A stretch of DNA of 64,000 bases from Massilia sp. H-1. GTDB lineage: Bacteria > Pseudomonadota > Gammaproteobacteria > Burkholderiales > Burkholderiaceae_D. Numbering within the stretch: the first letter of the stretch is position 1; each line of letters opens with the position of its first letter. This document shows, piece after piece, positions 34,825-46,197 of the stretch. Location of the stretch: contig CP087969.1 of NCBI GenBank assembly GCA_024703915.1, positions 1,736,001 through 1,800,000 on the forward strand. Reading direction: 5' to 3'. Below the pieces are notes generated by a model. It did not search any database. It was not told the origin of the DNA and saw only the letters and a program-made list of their open reading frames with translations. Both the position numbers and the translations under genes were made by a program.

Positions 34825-36221
34825 TTAGCAAGGCATGGGCGCATCGCGCCGGGCGTAGCACCACCAGGTGACGGCGATGCAGCTGGCGTAGAAGGCGACA
34901 AAGCACAGCAGCGCCGCGTCGGGACTGCCGGTCATGGCGATCGAGGTGCCGTAGCTCTTCGGAATGAAGAAGGCCCCGTAGGCGCCCACGGCCGAGGTAA
35001 AGCCGAGCACGGCGGCGCCCTCTTTATTGGCATCGACGATGGCCTGGTCCTGGGCCGCCTTGCCCTTGCTGATGGCTGCGCGCTGACGCTCGGTCATGAA
35101 GATGACGGGAATCATGCGGAAGGTGGACGCATTGCCCACGCCGGTGCTTAAGCAAACAGCAGCATGAACATCCAGAAGAAGCCGATGAAGTTGCTTAAGC
35201 CACGCCGTCATGCGGCAGGAAGTGCAGCACGCCGAACACGGCGGCGATCATGGCCACGAAGGTCCACAGCGTGACGCGCGCCGCCCAGCTTGTCGGCGAT
35301 GAAGCCGTCTACCACCCGTGCCAGGGCGCCCACCAGGGGGCCGAGGAAGGCGAACTCGAGCGGATTGACATCCGGGAACTGGGTCTTGATCAGCAGCGGG
35401 AAGCCTAGGCCGAATAACCGATGAAGGAACCGAAGGTGCCGGTGTACAGCCAGCACATGAGCCAGTTATGCTTGCGTTTGAAAATGACCGCCTGTTCCGC
35501 GAACGAGGCCTTGGCCGATGCCAGGTCGTTCATGCCGAACCAGGCCATCAGGGTGGAGGCGATGATGAAAGGCACCCAGATGAAGCTAGAGCGTTCTGCA
35601 GCCACATCGGGTGGCTTTCCGTGCCCTTGGTCCAGTTCTGGGCGTCGCCGCCCAGGGCGCCGAACACGCTTGGCCGTGATCACCAGCGGCACCACGAACT
35701 GCACCGCCGACACGCCCAGATTGCCCAGGCCTAAGCATTGAGACCGAGCGCCTGGCCTTTCTGGGCCTTGGGATAAAAGAAGCTGATGTTGGCCATGGAC
35801 GAAGCGAAGTTGCCGCCGCCAAAGCCGCACAGCAGCGCCAGCAGCAGCATGACGGGATAGCTGGTGCTCGTGTCCTGCACGGCAAAGCCGATCCCGATGG
35901 CGGGAATCAGCAGCGAGGCGGTCGAGATCGTGGTCCACTTGCGCCCGCCGAAAATGGGCACCATGAAGGAATAGAAGATGCGCAAGGTGGCGCTTAGCCA
36001 GACCCGGCAGCGCGGTCAGCCAGAACAGCTGGTTGGTGCTGAACTTGAAGCCGATGTTGGGCAGATTGACCACCACCACGCTCCACACCATCCACACGGC
36101 GAAGGCGAGCAGCAGCGCCGGGATCGAAAATCCACAGATTGCGCGCCGCGGTCGGTTTGCCGAACGACGACCAGAAGGCGGGGACTTCCGGCTCCCATGC
36201 TGCGATGACATATTTACTCAT
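34825..36221 (-). CDS. narK2: Nitrate/nitrite transporter, NarK family (second copy)
   Basis: Major facilitator of about 465 residues. MSKYVIAAWEPEVPAFWSSF start, and NIGFKFSTNQLFWLTALPGL, IFGGRKWTTISTASLLIPAI and GGNFASSMANISFFYPKAQK belong to the family. Such proteins with the longer cytosolic N-terminus are usually nitrate/nitrite antiporters. Breaks at 35996, 35732, 35672, 35587, 35404, 35278, 35193 and 35147 are nearly all at predicted GCCGGC. It lies 18 bases downstream of narK1. Confidence 0.9.
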
Positions 36222-36239
36222 GACGATACTCCAGGAAGG

Positions 36240-37499
36240 TTAGGCAGGAATGGCGGACAGGGTGGGCAGGGCCGGACGGCCCTGGTCCTTGAAGGCGTAG
36301 TGCATCCAGATCAGCGAGACGCACACGGTGCCGTACAGCAGCATGAAAGCCGAGGAGCGCACGCCGGTCAGGTCGACCAGGGCGCCGAACATGATCGGCA
36401 GCACGAAGCCGCCCAGGCCATGCCTACCAGGCCGACCACGCCCGAGACGGCGCCGATGTTGTCGCTGGAAGTCGTCGCCGATGAATTTGAAGACCGAGGC
36501 CTTGCCGATCGCCATGGCAATGCCGACGATGAACAGCAGCACGGTGAACATGAAGGGGGTCAGGCCGAGGTTCACGGTGGCGCTGCCGTTGACGGTCTTG
36601 ATGACCATGCTGGTCTGCGGATAGGACAGCAGGAAGAAGCAGACCCAGCACACCCACATGACCCACCAGGTGACCTTGTAGGCACCGTATTTGTCGGAAA
36701 TCCAGCCGCCCAGCGCGCGCAGCACGCCGCCCGGCAGCGAGAAGCAGGCCGCCAGCAGCGCGGCCAGGCGCATGTCGAAGCCGTATTCGCTGACATAGTA
36801 TTTGGTCATCCACAGCGCCAGGCCCACGTAGCCGCCGAACACGACCGAGTAATACTGGCAGTAGCGCCACACGCGCTTGTCCTTGAGCACTTTCATCTGG
36901 GCCGAGAACGGCACCCCGGCCGCGGCCTGGTGCGCGGGATCGCTGTACGAGAACAGCCAGAACAGGATGGCGGTGGCCAGCATGGCCAGCGCATACACCT
37001 TGGGCAGCATTTGCCAGCCGAAGCTTAAGCAATGATGGCGGGGGCCACGAACTTGGTCAGCGCCGAGCCGGAATTGCTTGGCGCCAAAGATGCCCATCGC
37101 CAGGCCCTTGCGTTCCTTGCCGAACCAGCGCGCCACGTAGGGCGTGCCGACCGAGAACGAGCCATTAGCCACGCCGACGAACAGGCCCAGCACGAGGAAA
37201 TGCCAGAAGGCGGTCGCGTAGGAAATCAAGTAGATGGGCAGGACCGTGGCCAGCATCAGCAGGAAGAACACGATGCGCCCGCCGTAGCGGTCGGTCCAGA
37301 TGCCCAGCGGCACCCGCACCAGCGAGCCGGTCAGCACCGGCGTGGCGGCCAGCAGGCCGAATTCGGTCTCGTTCAGACCCAGTTGCTTCTTGATGGGGAT
37401 GCCGAGCACGGCGAACATCATCCATACCGCAAAGCAGATGGTGAAGGCGATCGTGCTACTTGCCAGTACCGCAGTTTGTTGTTGGCTCTTGCTTGCCAT
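36240..37499 (-). CDS. narK1: Nitrate/nitrite transporter, NarK family (first copy)
   Basis: Major facilitator of about 420 residues. MASKSQQQTAVLASSTIAFT start; VLTGSLVRVPLGIWTDRYGG is the cytoplasmic loop motif. GIFGAGNSGSALTKF (nitrate signature, broken at 37076 where GCCGGC reads GCCAAGC) and the second signature LPGGVLRALGGWISDKYG are present. Other breaks lie at 37024, 36470 and 36422. It is the first gene of the minus-strand respiratory island, behind a 425-base intergenic region. Confidence 0.92.
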   Translation of the reverse strand: MASKSQQQTAVLASSTIAFTICFAVWMMFAVLGIPIKKQLGLNETEFGLLAATPVLTGSLVRVPLGIWTDRYGGRIVFFLLMLATVLPIYLISYATAFWHFLVLGLFVGVANGSFSVGTPYVARWFGKERKGLAMGIFGAKQFRLGADQVRGPRHHCLSFGWQMLPKVYALAMLATAILFWLFSYSDPAHQAAAGVPFSAQMKVLKDKRVWRYCQYYSVVFGGYVGLALWMTKYYVSEYGFDMRLAALLAACFSLPGGVLRALGGWISDKYGAYKVTWWVMWVCWVCFFLLSYPQTSMVIKTVNGSATVNLGLTPFMFTVLLFIVGIAMAIGKASVFKFIGDDFQRQHRRRLGRGRPGRHGLGGFVLPIMFGALVDLTGVRSSAFMLLYGTVCVSLIWMHYAFKDQGRPALPTLSAIPA

Positions 37500-37925
37500 G
37501 GTGTTCTCCCGGACGCTTTACCTGATACAACAAGGTTACGTGGGAGGCGAACACCGGACTATTGGCCGGAGGGCGATTTGAGCAAGGCAATCAGGCTAGG
37601 CGGCCTTGGCCGAAATGACTAGGCCGATATTGCCATGGGGAATTAGCTGTTAGTCTGACATCAACTTGAGCTGATTAGGCGCAAGATAATATCACCAAAA
37701 ATAAGGCGCACAACAGCCGCTTTCTACAATTTGATGACAATTCAGTGACAAAACAACACTTGTTGAGTCCGCTTCAAAAGTCGATTGATCGCTCTAATCT
37801 TTTGCCAATACACTCGTTCGCAATGCTGATCTACCCGGTTGGCATGGGTTGTCACAACCACATATGCACGCAGGCCGACAGAGCCACGCGGCAACAATAA
37901 TCATCTATCTTCTCGGAGAAACACC
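37500..37925. promoter_or_regulatory. Divergent promoter region of narK1 and protease B
   Basis: No gene in this interval. The right two thirds (37680-37925) resemble the region upstream of protease A (9615-9828): both carry ATAATATCACC, ACAAAACAACA, CAATACACT/AAATACACTTGGTCG-like stretches, CACGCAGGCC and CTCGGAGAAAC before the ATG. The left part must hold the narK1 promoter. I saw no convincing TTGAT-N4-ATCAA Fnr site. Confidence 0.5.
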
Positions 37926-39511
37926 ATGATGCAAAGCAAGACTGGCATGTCATCGATCGCAGTGGCAGTAAAGATGTTGGTTGCAACGGTCGCCGTCGGC
38001 GTACTCGGCAGCGCTTCCGCAGCAAGCGACACCACGCGCGTGATCGTGGCATTCAAACCAGGTTCGGCAGCGAGCATGAAGTCGGCCGTCAAAGCCGCCA
38101 AGGGCAGCGTCAAACACGAAATTTTCGGCATGAACGCGATGGCGATCGAAGTACCGACCGCCGCGCTGCAAGGCCTGTCGCACAATCCGAACGTCGAATA
38201 CGTTGAAGAAGACGTGATCCGCAAACCATTCGCCCTGACCTCGCCATCGACCGGCACCCCGTACACCACGGGCCAGCTGGTTCCTTACGGCATCAAAATG
38301 GTCCAGGCCGACCAGCTGTCGGACGTCAACGCTGCAAACAACCGCAAGGTCTGCATCATCGATTCGGGCGTGGACCGCGCGCATGAAGACCTGGTTGGCA
38401 ACAGCGCCAACATGACCGGCGACAACGACGCTTAAGCACGGGCAACTGGTTCACCGATGAAAACCACCACGGCACCCACGTGGCTTAAGCACCATCGCCG
38501 CCGTCAACAACAGCGGCACCGGCGTGGTTGGCGTCAATTCCAACGCGAAACTGAAACTGCACTTCATCAAGGTCTTCGGCGCGGACGGCTGGGCGTACTC
38601 GTCGACCCTGGCCACGGCCGCCAACAAGTGCAGCAGCGCAGCGACAGAACGTGATCAGCATGTCGCTCGGCGGCGGCCGTTCGAACAAGACCGAACAGCG
38701 CGCCTTCGACGCACTGCAGACCAAAGGCGTACTGAGCATCGCTGCAGCTAAGCAACGACGGCAATACCGTGATCTCCTACCCTGCTTAGCTACAGCAGCG
38801 TGATGATGGTGGGCGCACTCGACGAAAACCGTGCCTGGGCCGACTTCTCGCAGTACAACAGCAAGGTCGAAATCTCGGCCCCTGGCGTTGGCGTGCTCTC
38901 GAGCGTGCCGATGAACACCGGCTCCAAGCCAGCGCTGACGGTCGGTTCGACCGTCTACGCCCCGGGCGCCATGGACGGCTCGCCGAAGACCTCGCGCACG
39001 GCGGCACTGGCCGACTTCGGTCTGGGTGACGCGGTCAATACCGCCATGTCGGGCAAGGTGTGCCTGATCGCGCGCGGCACCATCGACTTCGCGACCAAGG
39101 TCATGAACTGCCAGAACAGCGGCGGCGTCGGCGCGGTGATCTACAACAACGTCATGCGGCAGCTTCGGCGGCACCATGGGGACGACTGTCTCGACCATTC
39201 CTTCGGTCACCGCGTCCGATGTCGAAGGCGCAGCAATGAAAGGCCAGCTCGGCCAAAGCGCCACGGTCGCCATCAACCCGTACAGCTACGACTACTACGA
39301 CGGCACCTCGATGGCCACGCCGCACGTGTCGGCCGTCGCTGCCCTGGTATGGAGCTACTTCCCAAGCTGCACCGGCGCCCAGATCCGTTCCTCGCTGACC
39401 AAGAGCGCGATCGACCTCGGCACCGTGGGCCGCGATACCAAGTTCGGCTTCGGTCTGGTCCAGGCACTGGCTGCCAAGAACCGCATCGGCTCGCTCGGCT
39501 GCGGTAACTAA
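37926..39511 (+). CDS. Secreted S8 subtilisin-like protease, copy B
   Basis: Nearly the same layout as the protease at 9829: signal peptide MMQSKTGMSSIAVAVKML, I9 propeptide, catalytic Asp ([14 protein letters not shown]), His (HHGTHVA) and Ser ([12 protein letters not shown]), and a PA-like insert ([16 protein letters not shown]). Breaks at 38431, 38484, 38748 and 38785 (all at codons for Ala-Gly read as GCTTAAGC, GCTAAGC or GCTTAGC), plus about 38640 and 39155. Comparison with copy A, where some of these sites are GCAGGC or GCCGGT and are intact, shows what the sequence should be. Confidence 0.9.
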
Positions 39512-39534
39512 GCAGTCACCGGCCTTTCCCCAAG

Positions 39535-39569
39535 ATGCCGTCCAGCGCAAGCTGGGCGGCATTTTTTAT
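39535..39569 (+). terminator. Rho-independent terminator after protease B
   Basis: ATGCCGTCCAGC-GCAA-GCTGGGCGGCAT stem followed by a T-run, 24 bases after the stop. An almost identical hairpin follows protease C, supporting tandem duplication of gene plus terminator. Confidence 0.9.
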
Positions 39570-39682
39570 GGCTGCGATGGTTGCCCAAAATCATGATTGA
39601 TTGTCAAGTTCATTACTCATAGACTGGGGACACGGTCCGCACGAGTCCGCCTTCATACAATGATTCTTAACGGAGAAATGTC

Positions 39683-41264
39683 ATGATGCACAGTCAGTCT
39701 GGAAAGTCCCTGATCGCTGCGGCGGTCAAGCTGTTGGTGGCAACGGTCGCGGCGGGCGCGACGATCGGCACGGCGGCGGCGGCCGACACCACGCGCGTGA
39801 TCGTGGCTTTCAAGGCCGGAAGCGGCCCCAGCATGAAAGCGGCCGTCAGCGCCGCCAGGGGCAGCATCAAGCAAGAAATTTTCGGCACCAACGCCATGGC
39901 CATCGAGGTGTCGGCCGCCGCACTCAAAGGCTTGCAGCGCAATCCCCATGTCGAGTACGTGGAAGAAGACGTGATCCGCGTCCCGTTTGCCCTTGCCAGC
40001 CCGTCGGCGGCCCCCTATATGAGCGGTCAACTGGTGCCCTACGGCATCAAGATGGTCCAGGCCGATCAGCTGTTCGGCGCCAATCCGGGCAACCGCATGG
40101 TCTGCATCATCGATTCGGGCGTGGACCGCGCCCATGAAGACCTCAATGGCAACACCCTCAACATGAGCGGCCAGTACGACAGCGGCACCGGCAACTGGTT
40201 TACTGACGAAAACCACCATGGCACCCACGTGGCTTAAGCACCGTCGCCGCCGTCAACAATGCTTAGAACGTGGGCGTGGTCGGCGTCAATCCCAACGGCC
40301 AGCTCAAACTGCACTTCGTCAAGGTCTTCGGCGCCCAGGCCTGGGCCTATTCGTCGACCCTGGCCAGCGCCGCCAACCAGTGCGGCGGCAGTAAGCGCCA
40401 ATGTGATCAGCATGTCGCTGGGCGGGGCGCGCGCCAACAAGACCGAACAAAAGGCCTTCGACGCACTGGCCGCCCAGGGCATCCTCAGCATCGCGGCCGC
40501 TCAAGCAACGATGGCAATTCGACGATCTCGTATCCGGGCTAAGCTACGCCAGCGTGATGATGGTGGCCGCCCTCGATGAAAACAAAGCCTGGGCCAGCTT
40601 CTCGCAATACAACCGCAAGGTGGAAATCGTGGGACCGGGCGTCTCGGTCCTGTCGACCGTGCCGATGAACAGCGGCACCGCCCCGGCCCTGACCGTCGGC
40701 GGCACCGTGTACGCGCCGGGCAGCATGGATGGCTCGCCGCTCAAGACGGCCACCGCCGCGCTGGCCGACTTCGGCCTGGGCGACAAGATCAATACCGCCG
40801 TGTCCGGCAAGGTGTGCCTGATCGCGCGCGGCACCATCGACTTCGCGGTCAAGGTCTCGAATTGCCAGAACAGCGGCGGCGTGGGCGCGGTGGTCTATAA
40901 CAATGTGGCGGGCGGCTTCGCGGGCACGCTGGGCACGACAGTGACCACGATTCCGTCGCTTACAGCCTCCGATACCGAGGGTGCGGCGCTCAAGAACCAG
41001 CTCGGGCAGTCGGCCACGGTCAAGGTCGGCGCCAGCAGCTATGCCTACTTCGACGGCACCTCGATGGCGACGCCGCACGTGTCGGCCGTGGCGGCGCTGG
41101 TGTGGAGCTACTACCCACTGTGCACGGGCGCCCAGATCCGGGCCTCGCTCACCAAGAGCGCGCTCGACCTGGGCCCCGCAGGGCGCGACAACAAGTTCGG
41201 TTACGGCCTGGTGCAAGCCAAGGCGGCCAAGGACCGGATCGGATCGCTGGGCTGCGGCAACTGA
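39683..41264 (+). CDS. Secreted S8 subtilisin-like protease, copy C
   Basis: Third paralog. Signal peptide [18 protein letters not shown], propeptide [17 protein letters not shown], catalytic Asp ([16 protein letters not shown]), His (HHGTHVA) and Ser ([13 protein letters not shown]), PA-like insert [15 protein letters not shown]. More divergent from A and B than they are from each other, and its upstream region is unrelated to theirs. Breaks at 40234, 40261, 40390, 40502 and 40540; four fall on Ala-Gly codons expected to be GCCGGC. It starts 171 bases after copy B. Confidence 0.9.
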
Positions 41265-41280
41265 CGCGTCCGCCCCGCAG

Positions 41281-41315
41281 ATGCCGTCCAGCGCCAGCTG
41301 GGCGGCATTTTTTTT
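41281..41315 (+). terminator. Rho-independent terminator after protease C
   Basis: ATGCCGTCCAGC-GCCA-GCTGGGCGGCAT stem and eight T residues, 16 bases after the stop. Confidence 0.92.
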
Positions 41316-41383
41316 GCGCTGCAGCGTTGGCGCGCGGCAGTCCTACTATAATGGTCGTTTTCGCAAAAATTACACGCCAAACC

Positions 41384-44188
41384 ATGGAATTAGCCAAGTC
41401 TTTCGAGCCAGCCGACATTGAACAATTCTGGCGCACCGAGTGGGAACAGCGCGGTTACTACACCGCGACCATGGATCCCGCCAAGCCTGCCTTCTCGATC
41501 CAGCTGCCGCCGCCGAACGTCACCGGTACCCTGCACATGGGCCACGCCTTCAATCAGACCATCATGGATGGCCTGACGCGCTATTACCGCATGCGCGGCT
41601 TCAATACCGCCTGGATCCCCGGCACCGACCACGCTTAAGCATTGCCACCCAGATCGTGGTGGAACGCCAGCTGGACGCCCAGAAAATCTCGCGCCACGAC
41701 CTCGGCCGCGAGAAGTTCATCGAGAAAGTCTGGGAATGGAAAGAAAAGTCCGGCAACATCATCACCGGACAGATGCGCCGCCTGGGCACCTCGCCCGACT
41801 GGCAGCGCGAATACTTCACGATGGATGAACCGCGCTCCAAGTCGGTCACCGAAGTGTTCGTGCGCCTGTACGAGCAGGGTCTGATCTACCGCGGCAAGCG
41901 CCTGGTCAACTGGGATCCCAAGCTCGGCACCGCCGTGTCCGACCTGGAAGTGGTGTCGGAAGAAGAAGACGGTTCGATGTGGCACATCAAGTACCCGTTC
42001 GCCGATGGCAGCGGCAGCATCACGGTGGCCACCACCCGTCCTGAAACCCTGCTCGGCGACGTCGCCGTGGCGGTCGACCCGACGGACGAGCGCTACAGCG
42101 CCGCGGTCGGCAAGCTGCTCAAACTGCCGCTGACCGACCGCGAGATCCCGCTGATCGCCGACGAATACGCCGACAAGGCTTTCGGCACCGGCTGCGTCAA
42201 GATCACGCTTAAGGCACGACTTCAACGATTATCAGGTCGGCCTGCGCAACAAGCTGCCGATGATCGAAGTGCTCACGCTCGACGCCAAGGTCAGGGACGA
42301 CATGCCCGAGGCTTACCGTGGCCTGGACCGTTTCGCCGCGCGCAAGAAGATCGTGGCCGACCTCGAAGCCCAAGGCTTGCTGGTCGACGTCAAGCCGCAC
42401 AAGCTGCAAGTGCCGCGCGGGCGACTGCACCGGCGTCGTGATCGAGCCGATGCTGACCGACCAATGGTTCGTGGCAATGAGCAAACCTGCGCCGGAAGGC
42501 ACTTTCTTCCCGGGCAAATCGATCGCCGAAGTGGCGCTGGAAAAAGTCGCCGATGGCGAAATCAAGTTCGTCCCGGAAAACTGGAGCACGACCTACAACC
42601 AGTGGCTGGCCAACATCCAGGACTGGTGCATCTCGCGCCAGCTGTGGTGGGGCCATCAGATCCCGGCCTGGTTCGATGAATCGGGCAAGATCTACGTGGC
42701 ACGCAACGAGGCCGAAGCGCAAGCCCAGGCTGGCGCCAGAGTGACCCTGCGCCGCGACGACGACGTGCTCGACACCTGGTTCTCGTCCGCGCTGGTGCCG
42801 TTCTCGACCATGGGCTGGCCGGAAGAAACGCCGGACATGAAGATGTTCCTGCCATCGTCGGTGCTGGTGACCGGCTTTGACATCATCTTCTTCTGGGTCG
42901 CGCGCATGGTCATGATGACCGCGCACTTCACCGGCAAGGTGCCGTTCGAAACCGTGTACGTGCACGGCCTGGTGCGCGATTCGAGCGGCCAGAAGATGTC
43001 CAAGTCCAAGGGCAATACGCTCGACCCGATCGATCTGATCGACGGCATCGACATCGAAACCCTGGTTGCCAAGCGCACCACCGGCCTGATGGATCCGAAG
43101 GCGGCGCCCAAGATCGAAAAAGCCACGCGCAAGGAATTCCCGTCCGGCATCGCCGCCTACGGCACCGACGCGGTGCGCTTCACGATGGCCAGTTACGCCT
43201 CGCTGGGCCTGCAACATCAACTTCGACCTGAACCGCTGCGAAGGCAACCAACTTCAACAACAAGCTGTGGAACGCGACCCGTTTCGTGCTGATGAATACC
43301 GAAGGCCACGATTGCACGCCGAACGATGCTTAGGCCTGTCGCAAGCGGACCGCTGGATCATTTCGCAGCTGCAGCGCGCCGAGCTCGAGGTCATCAAGGG
43401 CTTCGACGACTACCGCTTCGACAATATCGCCGCCAAGCGATCTACAACTTCGTCTGGTACGAATACTGCGACTGGTATCTGGAACTGGCCAAGGTGCAAG
43501 TCCAGCACGGCACGCCTGCCCAGCAGCAAGCCACCCTGCAACACGCTCTTGCGCGTGCTCGAAGTGGTGCTGCGCCTGGCGCATCCGATCATTCCTTTCG
43601 TCACCGAAGAACTGTGGCAGACCGTGGCCCCGCTGGCTTAAGCAAGCCATTGGCCATGCCATGGCGGCGACTCGATCATGCGCCAGTCCTACCCGGTGCC
43701 GAACACGGACCTGATCGATGAAACGGCCGAAGCCTGGATGAGCGAAGTCAAGTCGCTGATCGACGCCACCCGGACCCTGCGCGAAGACATGAAGCTGCTT
43801 AGCCAAGCAGGCCGTGCCGCTGATCATCGAACCGCAGGACGCGACCGAGAAGGCGCGCATGCATGCCTTCGCGCCTTACATCCAGTCGCTCGGCAAGCTG
43901 TCGGACGTGACGATTGTCGATACCCTGCCGGAATCATGCGGCAGGCCGTGTCGGTGGTCGGCACGACCAAGCTGATGCTGAAGGTGGAGATCGACATCGC
44001 CGCCGAACGCGAACGGATCAACAAGGAAATCGCGCGTCTGGAAGGCGAAATCGCCAAGGTCAACGCCAAGCTGGGCAACGAGAGCTTCGTGGCGCGCGCC
44101 TGCGGCCGTCGTGGCCCAGGAAAACGAGCGCCTGGTCAATTTCTCGGCCACCATCGCCAAGTTGCGCGAACAGCTGGCGAAACTGTAA
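41384..44188 (+). CDS. valS: Valine--tRNA ligase
   Basis: Charges tRNA-Val. The HIGH-class motif [17 protein letters not shown], the editing-domain stretch [25 protein letters not shown], the KMSKS motif [20 protein letters not shown], and a C-terminal coiled coil ([19 protein letters not shown]) are present. ATG 41384 ([13 protein letters not shown]) was preferred to 41351. Breaks at 41634 (GTDHAGIATQ), 42209, 43327, 43637 and 43798 are GCCGGC-type. Others lie near 42420, 43210, 43240, 43440, 43545, 43925 and 44097. Confidence 0.95.
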
Positions 44189-44223
44189 GATTGTCTCATC
44201 GACCTTTTTCCGGAGAACAAACC

Positions 44224-44673
44224 ATGAAGTCAGCCGTCTGCGCAGCCCTGATTACCCTGATGTCGGCCCTGGTGCTTAAGCTCTCGCAGCAGGAGGCGAC
44301 CCCGGTCGGTCTCTGGAAAAATATCGACGACGTCACCGGCAAGCCGAAGGCGCTGATCCGCATCTCGGAAGACAAGGGTGAACTGCGCGGCCAGATCGAA
44401 AAGCTGTTCCCGGCCCCCGGCGAAGATCCGAATCCGAAGTGCATCGCGTGCAACGGTGCCAAGAAGGATCAGCCGGTGATCGGCATGGTGTTCATGTCGG
44501 GCCTGAAAAAGAACGGCGATGAATACACCGATGGCGAAATTCTCGATCCGGACAATGGCAAGGTCTATCGCAGCAAGATGAGCCTGGCCGAGGGCGGCAA
44601 GAAACTCAAGGTGCGCGGCTATGTGGGCGTGCCGATGTTCGGACGCTCGCAAGTCTGGGTCCGCCAGGACTGA
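44224..44673 (+). CDS. DUF2147 secreted protein
   Basis: Signal peptide (MKSAVCAALITLMSALVL) followed by a compact domain with TPVGLWKNIDDVTGKPKALI, EKLFPAPGEDPNPKC, DGEILDPDNGKVYRSKM and a C-terminal RGYVGVPMFGRSQVWVR, the standard pattern of the DUF2147 family. CTTAAG at 44276 within the signal region may be a masked GCCGGC but leaves the frame open. Function unknown; periplasmic location inferred. Confidence 0.85.
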   Translation: MKSAVCAALITLMSALVLKLSQQEATPVGLWKNIDDVTGKPKALIRISEDKGELRGQIEKLFPAPGEDPNPKCIACNGAKKDQPVIGMVFMSGLKKNGDEYTDGEILDPDNGKVYRSKMSLAEGGKKLKVRGYVGVPMFGRSQVWVRQD

Positions 44674-44679
44674 TTCCGC

Positions 44680-44708
44680 AAAAGCCGCCAGGTCTGGCGG
44701 CTTTTTTA
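44680..44708 (+). terminator. Rho-independent terminator
   Basis: AAAAGCCGCCAG-GTCT-GGCGGCTTTTTT stem and T-run directly after the DUF2147 gene. Confidence 0.92.
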
Positions 44709-44845
44709 TTCCCGGACCTTCTCCCCCTTGCCCGGTCCAACTCTGACCGGCGACAACGGTATTTTTGTCGACCGAACACCGGCGAGAAAATATTGCTATA
44801 ACCTTAATCCGGGGACATACTCTGTTCGAACTAACTCGGAGGATT

Positions 44846-45584
44846 ATGATGGAAAATCAAGACACGATCGTCACACCCGGCAACCAGCCCGACATCCGCA
44901 GCGTCAACGTCAACCGCGGCGTGGAATGGCTGGTCGGCGGCTTTCGCATGTTCGCCAAAACGCCCGGCCCGTGGCTGCTGGCCGCGCTGGCCTTGCTGAT
45001 CGGCAGCGCCGTACTGAGCATGTTCTGGCTCATCGGCGGCGCGCTGTCGACCGCCTTCGGCGTCGTCTTCACGGGCGCAATGATGCGCGCCTGCCAGTCG
45101 CTGGAAAACGGCCAGGAATTTGCGAGGCGGCTTGCAGGCTGCGGCCAGCTCGCCGCAGCTGTGGATCCTCGGCGGCCTGGCCGCCGCCATGAGCTTCTGC
45201 ATCTTCCTGTTGTTCGGCGTGTTTGGCATCGGCGCGCTTGGTGTGGGCATGATGAGCCCGCAGCAGCCGCATGGCATGATCGGTCTTGGCATGCTGGTGG
45301 TGCTGGCGGCCATGGTCGCACTGAGCGCGGCATTGTGGCTGGCGCCGCTGCTGGTGGTGGCGCTCAAGGGCAGCAACCCGGTCGACGCGATCCGCCTGAG
45401 CCTGACGGCATCGCTGCGCAATATCGGCGCATTCCTGATCTTCGCACTGCTGTCGATGATCGCCTGCATCCTGGGCGCCCTGCCGATGGGACTGGGCTTG
45501 CTGGTCGTGTTCCCGGTGCTGATGTGCGGGTCTTACCTGGCGTACAAAGACATCTTCGCCCCGCCGCCGCGCTCGAAGGCATGA
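44846..45584 (+). CDS. BPSS1780-family membrane protein
   Basis: About 245 residues with a cytoplasmic N-terminus (VNVNRGVEWLVGGFRMF) and five or six membrane helices (for example WLLAALALLIGSAVLSMFWL and FLIFALLSMIACILGALPMG). The start pattern matches the BPSS1780 family common in Burkholderiales. A GGAGG site lies just upstream of ATG 44846. The frame breaks once at about 45125 (lost CG in a GCGCGAGG context). Function unknown. Confidence 0.8.
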
Positions 45585-45623
45585 CCTTCAAGAGCGAGTA
45601 AGTGGCACGGCGCGGCCGGACCT

Positions 45624-46082
45624 TCAGTCGCGCCTTGCGTGGCGCGCCAGGTGGCGGTCGAGCTGGTTGGCGAAGTTCTGGCGGTCCGCCTGGCCAAACG
45701 GCGCCGGACCGCCCGTATCGACGCCGCTGCTGCGCAGTTCGTCCATGAATGTGCGCATCGTGAGCTGCTGCGCGATATTGTCGGCGGTATAGAACTCGCC
45801 GCGCGGATTGAGCGCGTAGCCCCCCTTGGCCAGCACGTCGGCCGCGAGCGGAATGTCGCCCGTGATCACCAGATCCCCCGCTTCCAGCAAACGCACGATC
45901 TCGGCATCGGCCACGTCGAAGCCGGACGGCACTTGCACCGAGCGAATGAAGCGCGATGCCGGTACCCGTATCAATTGATTGGCGACCAGCGTCAGATTCA
46001 GTTGCAGGCGCTCGGCCACGCGAAACAGAATTTCCTTGATTACGACCGGACAGGCGTCCGCGTCGACCCAGATTTGCATCAT
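45624..46082 (-). CDS. YaiI/YqxD family protein (DUF188)
   Basis: 152 residues, intact. [20 protein letters not shown] and [20 protein letters not shown] with [20 protein letters not shown] are diagnostic for the UPF0178/DUF188 family, a PIN-like nuclease fold of unknown role. The conserved acidic residues ([15 protein letters not shown]) are kept. Confidence 0.9.
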   Translation of the reverse strand: MMQIWVDADACPVVIKEILFRVAERLQLNLTLVANQLIRVPASRFIRSVQVPSGFDVADAEIVRLLEAGDLVITGDIPLAADVLAKGGYALNPRGEFYTADNIAQQLTMRTFMDELRSSGVDTGGPAPFGQADRQNFANQLDRHLARHARRD

Positions 46083-46197
46083 TGCACACTCAATTTGTTA
46101 GCCACGCCGCAGTATAGCCGCTCGGCTGGGTGGCGACATGCATCGTATCGACATGCTATCGTCCGCCCGATTCAGTGTTTAGCGGGACCAGCGCACA

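Noticed and set aside
37500..37700. Fnr box upstream of narK1
   Set aside because: TTGAGCAAGGCAATC at 37578 resembles one half-site only; no TTGAT-N4-ATCAA palindrome was found.
38484..38491. CTTAAG as a cloning or scaffold linker (AflII-like site or stop linker)
   Set aside because: The flanks are continuous coding sequence, the variants differ (GCTAGGC, GCCTAGC, GCCAAGC), and no gap or duplicated flank is seen.
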